DNA of 64,000 nucleotides, from assembly GCF_900090105.1 (NCBI RefSeq), contig NZ_FMDM01000001.1, positions 1 to 64,000 of the forward strand, given 5' to 3'. This DNA comes from Micromonospora humi. GTDB lineage: Bacteria > Actinomycetota > Actinomycetes > Mycobacteriales > Micromonosporaceae. Positions 58,623 through 64,000 of this stretch are shown in pieces. The notes beneath the pieces are model-generated. The model was not told the DNA's origin. It ran no database searches and worked only from the letters and a program-made list of their open reading frames with translations. The translations under genes were made by a program, and so were the position numbers. How positions within the stretch are numbered: the stretch's first letter is position 1; each line of letters starts with the position of its first letter.

Positions 58623-60062
58623 GTGTCCAAGCTGGCGGCCGCGCGGGCCGCGCACCAGACCGCGACGAACCGGTTCGGGAGCACCCAGCTCGCCTGGCTG
58701 GTCATCTCGATGGTCGGGATGCTCCCGCTCGCCGCGATGGCGGCGCTGGCCCTGATCGTCCTGGTGGTCGTCATCCTGCTCAGCGGCTCGCAGATGACCT
58801 CCTACTCGCCGGACCCGGAGAGCACGCTCGGGCCGGGCGCCGGCGGCAGCGTGCTCACCGAACTCGCCGGCGGCGACGGCCGCGGCGGGTTCCGGGAGTC
58901 CGGGGTGCCGGAGCGGGACCTGGTCGCGCCGATCCGGGCCGCCGCCCGGGAGTGCGACCTGCTCACCCCGGTGATCCTCGCGGCGCAGATCGAGTACGCG
59001 TCGGACTTCGACGCGGACAAGGAGGGTCAGGAGGGCCGCAAGGGGTTGTCCCAGTTGACCCCCGAGGTGTTCGAGCGCTACGGCGAGGACGACGACGACA
59101 GCGGCGAGGCGTCGGCGCTGGACCCGGAGGACTCGATCCACGCCCACGCGCGCTACTTCTGCCACCTGGCCGAGGAGACCCAGCGGATGCTCGACGACAA
59201 GACCGTCGTCGGTGACCACCTCACGCTCACGCTGATGGCCTGGGACCAGGGCGTGGAGGCGGTGCGGGAGCAGGGCGGCATGCCGGTCATCCTGATGGAC
59301 AGTTACCCGTTGCGGGTGCGTGGCCTGTTCGCCCGCTACACCATCGGCGGCACGGAAACGTCCACCACGTCACCGACGGCGGCGCCGTCCCCGTCGCCGT
59401 CCACCGGTTCGAGGAAGCGTGTGGTCCCGGACGGCGACGGCGCGCCGCTGACCGGGTCGACGTTCGACACCCTGTTCCCGGGCCGAAACTCCTTCTACAC
59501 GTACGCCGGGCTCACCGACGCGATGGCGACGTTCCCCGCGTTCGCCGCCACCGGCGACGAGGCGACCCGGCGGCGGGAACTGGCCGCGTTCCTGGCCAAC
59601 GTCGACCACGAGACCGGCGGCCTGGCGCACGTCGACGAGATCGACCGGGCCGCCTGGGGCACCTACTGCGACGGCGGCCAGCCCTACGGGTGCCCGGCCG
59701 GCCGAACCGCCTACCACGGGCGCGGGCCGCTGCAACTGAGCTGGAACTACAACTACCGGGCGGCCGGCGAGGCGCTCGGGCTCGACCTGCTCGGCAACCC
59801 CGACCTGGTGGCGACCGACCCGTCGGTGGCGTGGCGGACCGCGCTCTGGTTCTGGATGACCCAGCCCGGCGCGGGCACCACCACCCCGCACGCGGCGATC
59901 ACCGGGGGCGGTGGCTTCGGCGGGACGATCCGCAGCATCAACGGCGCGCTGGAGTGCGGCGGCGGCAACGGCGGGCTGGTCGGCAAGCGGGTCGACGCGT
60001 ACCGGCGGATCACCGCCGCGCTCGACGTCGACCCCGGCGACGAGGGGACGCTGACGTGCTGA
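58623..60062 (+). CDS. Membrane-anchored lytic transglycosylase fused to a GH19 chitinase
   Basis: The product is 479 residues. A membrane helix (about 30-54) anchors a lysozyme-like domain (about 95-240, with LLTPVILAAQIEYASDFD and KGLSQLTPEVFERYG), similar to VirB1-type peptidoglycan hydrolases. A Thr/Pro/Ser linker leads to a Streptomyces-type GH19 chitinase domain (about 285-479) with ANVDHETGG (Glu 330), the second Glu 339, and YHGRGPLQLSWNYNYRAAG. Both catalytic Glu are present. GTG 58623 starts 6 bases after the coupling protein. It could open the cell's own wall for the channel and attack chitin of a neighbour. Confidence 0.9.
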   Translation: MSKLAAARAAHQTATNRFGSTQLAWLVISMVGMLPLAAMAALALIVLVVVILLSGSQMTSYSPDPESTLGPGAGGSVLTELAGGDGRGGFRESGVPERDLVAPIRAAARECDLLTPVILAAQIEYASDFDADKEGQEGRKGLSQLTPEVFERYGEDDDDSGEASALDPEDSIHAHARYFCHLAEETQRMLDDKTVVGDHLTLTLMAWDQGVEAVREQGGMPVILMDSYPLRVRGLFARYTIGGTETSTTSPTAAPSPSPSTGSRKRVVPDGDGAPLTGSTFDTLFPGRNSFYTYAGLTDAMATFPAFAATGDEATRRRELAAFLANVDHETGGLAHVDEIDRAAWGTYCDGGQPYGCPAGRTAYHGRGPLQLSWNYNYRAAGEALGLDLLGNPDLVATDPSVAWRTALWFWMTQPGAGTTTPHAAITGGGGFGGTIRSINGALECGGGNGGLVGKRVDAYRRITAALDVDPGDEGTLTC

Positions 60063-60442
60063 CCGACGAGCCGCCGCGCAAGCCGTTCTTCATCCTCTAC
60101 CTGGACGGCCCCGAGTACGCCGAGGAGCTGCGCCGGCTGGCCGCCTGGGTGGAGGGCCTGCTGCTGCCGGTCTACGGCGGCGAGGTCACCTCCGGCGCGC
60201 CGTGGTGCCCCCGCTGGTGGGAGCACCCGGAGGCGATCGCCTACCTGCACGGGCTCTGGCTCGCCTGGCAGGAGCGGACCTCCCCGAGGGCCACGCCGTC
60301 CGACCCGGCGACGTGGCACCAGAACCACCTGTGGCCGACGATGAGCACGCTGCGCGATCCCGCCGGCCCGTTCGCCGGCTGCAAACCCGGCGGGCACCGA
60401 CCCAAGGACCGCCCCTGGGTCGAGCGCTACGAGGACGGGTGA
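60056..60442 (+). CDS. DUF4913 protein
   Basis: This 128-residue soluble protein is rich in Trp and Pro, with PRWWEHPEAIAYLHGLWLAW (58-77) and ATWHQNHLWPTMSTLRDP (92-109), the core pattern of DUF4913, a small family that accompanies actinobacterial conjugation-type genes. GTG 60056 overlaps the previous gene. It closes the operon. Its biochemical role is unknown. Confidence 0.85.
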   Translation: MLTDEPPRKPFFILYLDGPEYAEELRRLAAWVEGLLLPVYGGEVTSGAPWCPRWWEHPEAIAYLHGLWLAWQERTSPRATPSDPATWHQNHLWPTMSTLRDPAGPFAGCKPGGHRPKDRPWVERYEDG

Positions 60443-60514
60443 CGGCGGGAGAACCGGCCGAAAGGACGGCGCCCGAGCTAGCGCGAGGGGCGGGGACTTG
60501 GTGGGATGGTCGGC

Positions 60515-61054
60515 ATGACCGGAATCGGACCCGTCGCCTGGCCGCCCACGCCGATCCGCACCGAGCGGCTGGTGCTGCGGGCCTCCGAGGCCCGGGACCG
60601 GTCGGCGTTCGTCGAGCTGTTGGCGTCGGCGGAGGCGCACGTCTACCTCGGCGGCCCGAGGCCGCGCGACGAGTTGGAGCGGGAGCTGCCCGAGGTGCCC
60701 GGGCAGTGGCCGGGGTGTTTCGTGGTCGACCTCGACGGCGCGATGATCGGCCGGGTCCTGCTGCGGCGCTCCGTCGAGCATCATCGTCCGGTGGTGGTGG
60801 GCAACGCCGACCTCGGCTACCAGTTCCTGCCGCGGGCGTGGGGCTTCGGGTACGCGACCGAGGCGTGCGCGGCGGCGCTCGACTGGTTCGACCGCGTCCT
60901 TCCGGGCGAGCCGGTCATGCTGACCACCCAGTCCGCCAACGCAACCTCCATGCGCCTCGCGGCGAAGCTGGGGTTCACCGAGGTGGAGCGGTTCGACGCC
61001 TGGGACGCCGAGCAGTGGCTCGGGGCGCGGCCCCCGTCGACGCCGTCAGCCTGA
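60515..61054 (+). CDS. GNAT-family N-acetyltransferase (RimJ/RimL-like)
   Basis: This 179-residue protein transfers acetyl from acetyl-CoA to an unknown amine. It has the RimJ/RimL pattern: RTERLVLRASEARD at the N-terminus, a CoA-binding segment LPRAWGFGYATEACAAAL and late SANATSMRLAAKLGF. ATG 60515 is used; ATG 60506 is in frame. It is a separate transcription unit after the secretion operon. Confidence 0.92.
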   Translation: MTGIGPVAWPPTPIRTERLVLRASEARDRSAFVELLASAEAHVYLGGPRPRDELERELPEVPGQWPGCFVVDLDGAMIGRVLLRRSVEHHRPVVVGNADLGYQFLPRAWGFGYATEACAAALDWFDRVLPGEPVMLTTQSANATSMRLAAKLGFTEVERFDAWDAEQWLGARPPSTPSA

Positions 61055-61062
61055 GCCTGCGG

Positions 61063-61263
61063 TCAGCCGGTGGGGCCGATCCGCTTGGACAGGTCCACGA
61101 AGGACCGCCAGGACGCGGTGTCGACGTGCAGGGTGCCGCCGTCGCGGTCCTTGGTGTCGCGGACCAGTACGACGCCGGGCAGGTTGTCGGCGACCTCCAC
61201 GCAGGAGCCACCGTTACCGCCGGACCGGGTCGACTTCCGCCACTGAGGGGTGGTCAGTGCCAT
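61063..61263 (-). CDS. DUF397 protein
   Basis: This 66-residue protein has WRKSTRSGGNGGSCVEVA and VLVRDTKDRDGGTLHV, the DUF397 signature. Such proteins are partners of DUF5753-type XRE regulators in actinomycetes and probably modulate them. Its start overlaps the end of the regulator gene by 10 bases, so they form an operon. Confidence 0.95.
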   Translation of the reverse strand: MALTTPQWRKSTRSGGNGGSCVEVADNLPGVVLVRDTKDRDGGTLHVDTASWRSFVDLSKRIGPTG

Positions 61264-62051
61264 GACTTCGCCACTTCCTTGATCAGCTTGAGGGACTGCC
61301 GGCGGGGGAGCGCCTCGTTGCGCACGATCTCCCACGTCCTGGCGAGCCTAGCAACGTCGGCCGGCGCGTCGACGATCTGCGCGGTGAGCTGGTTGTCGGC
61401 GTGGATCACCCGGCTGCCGTCGGGCAGTTCGGCGATGATGAACTGCCCGGCGAGGCCCAGGTACATGCCGGCGTCGACCGGCACCACGTGCACCTGGACG
61501 TGCTCCAGCACGGCCAGCTCCACCAGGCGGTCGAACTGCTCCGCCATCAGCCCCGGCGCGTCGAGCACCGGCCGGCGGAGCACCGACTCGTCGACGACGG
61601 CGATGAGCTGCGGCGGGCGCGGCCCGGTCAGGATCGACTGCCGGCCGAGTCGGCTCGTGACGATGCGGTCGCACTCCTCCGGGGTGAACCGGCCGCCGGC
61701 CAGCGTCGCGCGGGCGTAGCGCTCGGTCTGGAGCAGGCCGGGCAGGTAGGACAGCTCGAACCAGCGCAGCGTGGTCGCCTCCCGTTCCACCTCGATCCCC
61801 TCTCGTAGCCACGCCGGATCGGCGTCGAGCGTGGCCAGCGCGCGCAGCATCCGCTCGAACCGCCCGCCGGTCGCGAACCGCTCGTCGATCGCCCGCGTGT
61901 ACTCCCGGGTCGGCGCGCGCCCTCCGGTCTCCACCGAGCTGACGTGCGACCCCGAGTAGTCGATCCGCCGGCCGAACTCCTCCTGGCTCAGCTCCACCGA
62001 CGCCCGGAACAGGCGCAGCTCGCCCAGCACGTAGGTCGTCGCGCTCCCCAT
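61254..62051 (-). CDS. XRE regulator with DUF5753 domain
   Basis: The product is 265 residues. The N-terminal helix-turn-helix (about 10-60) reads LRLFRASVELSQEEFGRRID and SGSHVSSVETGGRAP; the C-terminal DUF5753 domain (about 75-255) has the typical WFELSYLPGLLQTERYARA. These regulators, paired with DUF397 proteins, affect development and antibiotic production in Streptomyces. ATG 62051 follows GGGGAG. Divergent from the small gene at 62218. Confidence 0.95.
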   Translation of the reverse strand: MGSATTYVLGELRLFRASVELSQEEFGRRIDYSGSHVSSVETGGRAPTREYTRAIDERFATGGRFERMLRALATLDADPAWLREGIEVEREATTLRWFELSYLPGLLQTERYARATLAGGRFTPEECDRIVTSRLGRQSILTGPRPPQLIAVVDESVLRRPVLDAPGLMAEQFDRLVELAVLEHVQVHVVPVDAGMYLGLAGQFIIAELPDGSRVIHADNQLTAQIVDAPADVARLARTWEIVRNEALPRRQSLKLIKEVAKSWH

Positions 62052-62217
62052 CGTCTCCCCACCCTCCGCCCGGTCGCCGCCGCAGTGCCGCCCACGGCTG
62101 CTCAACCGCCCGCCTGAGCTGCGCGGACGTGCCGAGCATGTGTCGACAGTAGTCGGTTGCTCACCAGACTGTCACCGGCGCGGAGCCCGGTCCACGCCGC
62201 CACCCGAGGGAGGTTCC

Positions 62218-62553
62218 GTGTTCACGACGAGACTGCCGATGCCCGGCCCCGGCCCGGAACCCGACCGCCCGCGCGGCTACGGCACGGCCGTACCGCACAC
62301 GCCGCTGCGCCCGTCGTGGGCGTGCCGGGCCGACGGCGCGCCGTGGCCCTGCCCGCACGCCCGGCTCGCGCTCAAGGCCGAGTACGACCGCAACCTCGCC
62401 GCGCTCACCATCTACCTGGCCGGCCTGCTCTTCGAGGCGATGCGCGACCTCTACCACCTGAACCCGCACGACGGCCCCAGCCCGCAGCAGATGTACCAGC
62501 GCTTCCTCGGCTGGAGCCCGTTCCGCCGCCCGATCGTCGAACCGCCGGACTGA
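62218..62553 (+). CDS. Small conserved actinobacterial protein next to the XRE/DUF397 pair
   Basis: This 111-residue protein has a Pro-rich N-terminus, ACRADGAPWPCPHARLALKA (36-55) with two Cys, and a helical C-terminal half (TIYLAGLLFEAMRDLYHL, MYQRFLGWSPFRRP). Proteins like it commonly lie beside XRE/DUF397 genes and are sometimes labelled flavin reductase, without evidence visible here. GTG 62218 follows GGGAGG. Confidence 0.7.
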   Translation: MFTTRLPMPGPGPEPDRPRGYGTAVPHTPLRPSWACRADGAPWPCPHARLALKAEYDRNLAALTIYLAGLLFEAMRDLYHLNPHDGPSPQQMYQRFLGWSPFRRPIVEPPD

Positions 62554-62611
62554 ACCGGTCAGGCGTCGAGCAGGAGGCGCCGTCGGCCCGCATCTGTGCT
62601 ATCCACGTGTC

Positions 62612-63589
62612 ATGGCCGACGACCAGCACGTTTCCCCGGCGAGCGCCGACATCCGCGACCACCGACTGATCTACGGCTGCATGGGGCTGGGCGGCGGGTG
62701 GGACGCCGAGCCCTACGGCGCGCCGGAGATCGCGGAGGCCGAGGCGGCGGTCGAGGCCGCCCTGGAGATCGGCGTCACCGCGTTCGACCACGCGGACATC
62801 TACCGCAACGGCAAATCGGAGGCCGTCTTCGGTGAGGTTCTCGCCCGCGCGCCGGAGCTCCGCTCGCGCGTCGTGCTCCAGTCGAAGTGCGGGATCCACC
62901 TGGCCGGCGACGACGGGCCGGGCCGCTACGACCTGCGTGGCGCGCACATCGTGCGCAGCGTCGAGCGGAGCCTGGCCCGGCTGCGGACCGACGTGCTCGA
63001 CGTCCTGCTGCTGCACCGGCCGGACCCGCTGGCCGACCCGGACGACGTGGCCGAGGCGCTGGGCACGCTGCACCGGCAGGGCCTGGTGCGGCAGTTCGGC
63101 GTGTCGAACATGGCGGCGGCGCAGATCGCCCACCTCCAGGCGGCGCTCGACGTGCCGCTGGTCGCCAACCAGTTGGAGATGAGCCTGGCCCGCCGCGACT
63201 GGGTCGAGGCCGGCGTGCTGGTGAACACCGCGGAGTCCACCGGGACCGGGTTCCCGCTCGGCACGCTGGAGCACTGCCGGGCGCACCGGATCGGCCTGCA
63301 GGCCTGGGGTCCGCTGGCCAAGGGGCGCTTCACCGGCGCCGCGAGGACGCCGGCCGACCGGGAGACGGCCGACCGGGTGGCCGCGCTCGCCGCCGCGAAG
63401 GGGACGACCCCGGAGGCGATCGTGCTGTGGTGGCTCCGGCGGCACCCGGCGCGGGTGGCGCCGGTGATCGGCACCGCGAACCCGGACCGCATCCGGGCCT
63501 GCGGGGACGCGGTGCGGCGGGAGCCGGAGCTGACCCGCGAGGAGTGGTACGGCCTCTGGGTGGTCGCGCGCGGCGCGCCGCTGCCGTGA
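62612..63589 (+). CDS. Aldo/keto reductase (YdhF-like)
   Basis: This 325-residue NADPH-dependent TIM-barrel oxidoreductase would reduce carbonyl compounds. The catalytic tetrad is visible: Asp and Tyr in FDHADIY, Lys in LQSKCG and His in LLLHRPD. The cofactor end has VIGTANPDRIRAC. ATG 62612 is followed by a short polar lead. Substrate unknown. Confidence 0.93.
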   Translation: MADDQHVSPASADIRDHRLIYGCMGLGGGWDAEPYGAPEIAEAEAAVEAALEIGVTAFDHADIYRNGKSEAVFGEVLARAPELRSRVVLQSKCGIHLAGDDGPGRYDLRGAHIVRSVERSLARLRTDVLDVLLLHRPDPLADPDDVAEALGTLHRQGLVRQFGVSNMAAAQIAHLQAALDVPLVANQLEMSLARRDWVEAGVLVNTAESTGTGFPLGTLEHCRAHRIGLQAWGPLAKGRFTGAARTPADRETADRVAALAAAKGTTPEAIVLWWLRRHPARVAPVIGTANPDRIRACGDAVRREPELTREEWYGLWVVARGAPLP

Positions 63590-63593
63590 CGTG

Positions 63594-63623
63594 CCGGGGG
63601 CGGCCCGGTCGGGCCGCCCCCGG
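63594..63623. terminator. Hairpin terminator
   Basis: A 14-base perfect inverted repeat (63594-63607 with 63610-63623) lies five bases after the reductase stop and 12 bases before the end of the minus-strand CBM2 gene, so it serves both. Confidence 0.75.
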
Positions 63624-63634
63624 AACGCGTGAGG

Positions 63635-64000
63635 TCAGGCCAGCGAGCAGGTCGCGCCGTTGAGGGTGAAGGAAGCGGGCTTGGCGGTGTTACCGGTGTG
63701 GGTGGCCTGGAATCCGATGGTGATCGACCCGTTCGCCGGGATGGCGGCGTTGTAGGCGACGTTGCGGGCCGTCACCTGCCCGGAGGTGGGGGAGTAGGAG
63801 GCGTTCCAGCCCGAGGTGATGCTCTGGCCGCCGGGCAGTGCGAACGCCAGGGACCAGCCGTTCAGCGCGGCGGACCCGGTGTTGGTGATGGTGATGTTCT
63901 CCGTCAGGCCGGAGTTCCAGGCGTTGACGTCGACGCTCACCCGGCAGGCGCCGGAGGCCGGCGGCGGCGTGGTCGGGGTCGGGGTGGGGGTCGGTGACGT
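63635..64000 (-). CDS. Secreted protein with C-terminal CBM2 (3' part, truncated by window edge)
   Basis: The last 121 codons are visible. A Pro/Thr linker is followed by a complete family 2 carbohydrate-binding module: CRVSVDVNAWNSGLTENITI, LNGWSLAFALPGGQ, SGWNASYSPTSGQVTARNVA and the closing NGATCSLA, with the two Cys at the ends that form the usual disulfide and exposed Trp residues. CBM2 binds cellulose or chitin. The catalytic domain lies outside the window, so the enzyme class is unknown. Confidence 0.9.
   Translation of the reverse strand, partial: TSPTPTPTPTTPPPASGACRVSVDVNAWNSGLTENITITNTGSAALNGWSLAFALPGGQSITSGWNASYSPTSGQVTARNVAYNAAIPANGSITIGFQATHTGNTAKPASFTLNGATCSLA

Noticed and set aside
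56061..59219. Minus-strand frame of about 1050 codons opposite the VirB4/VirD4 genes
   Set aside because: Antisense to clear Walker A/B ATPases; no sensible domain content.
1..64000. tRNA, rRNA, CRISPR arrays, insertion sequences and integrase genes
   Set aside because: I looked for cloverleaf ends, regularly spaced repeats, transposase or recombinase motifs and saw none. A covariance-model scan would be needed to exclude small RNAs.

Overview
The window is GC-rich throughout (third codon positions almost always G or C, many GTG starts, GGAGG-type ribosome sites). Gene content (GAACC/CGTC-type ECF promoters, XRE/DUF397 pair, DUF4913, SCO6880-type protein, short GGGGCCCC-centred repeats) points to a filamentous actinobacterium, most likely Micromonosporaceae. 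The genus is an inference.

1-20.3 kb: after the 5' part of a peptide-type ABC permease and a small membrane protein, there is a natural-product cluster. It holds three cytochromes P450, a free acyl carrier protein and ketosynthase, a family 2 glycosyltransferase, a phosphopantetheinyl transferase fused to a carrier protein, a stand-alone condensation-type enzyme, a macrolide-type glycosyltransferase, a TauD-type dioxygenase and an O-methyltransferase. A tightly coupled five-gene operon follows (14274-20291): polyprenyl diphosphate synthase, UbiA prenyltransferase, triterpene-cyclase-like protein, FAD monooxygenase and HisC-like aminotransferase. This looks like a prenylation, epoxidation and cyclisation route to a glycosylated meroterpenoid. 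The product is unknown.

20.4-30.6 kb: housekeeping-like and accessory genes interrupt the cluster (RibD-like reductase, XRE protein, NUDIX, APH-like kinase, a GH5 cellulase behind a CebR-like operator). A lower-GC patch carries a cyclic-phosphate receiver fusion, SUKH-type proteins and gene debris.

30.6-37.2 kb: biosynthetic genes resume: two thiolase-fold KAS III-type proteins (one without the catalytic Cys), a second macrolide-type glycosyltransferase, a DrrAB-type exporter and an unusual acyl-AMP ligase. A promoter here resembles one in the first half, so both halves may belong together.

37.2-60.4 kb: this is the most unusual part. A LysM-like membrane protein, a subtilisin/mycosin-like protein that has lost its His and Ser, a lytic transglycosylase-lectin, an ECF sigma/anti-sigma pair, a thaumatin-lectin and a type IV secretion-like operon lie side by side. 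The operon has two pilin-like proteins, VirB8-, VirB6-, VirB4- and VirD4-like proteins, and a membrane-anchored lytic transglycosylase fused to a GH19 chitinase. Seven upstream sites match GAACC-N15/16-CGT(C/A), which suggests one ECF regulon controls the whole set. I see no relaxase, integrase or origin of transfer, so a chromosomal secretion or cell-wall system is more likely than a mobile element.

60.5-64 kb: GNAT acetyltransferase, DUF397/XRE regulatory pair, small conserved protein, aldo/keto reductase and the 3' end of a secreted CBM2 protein.
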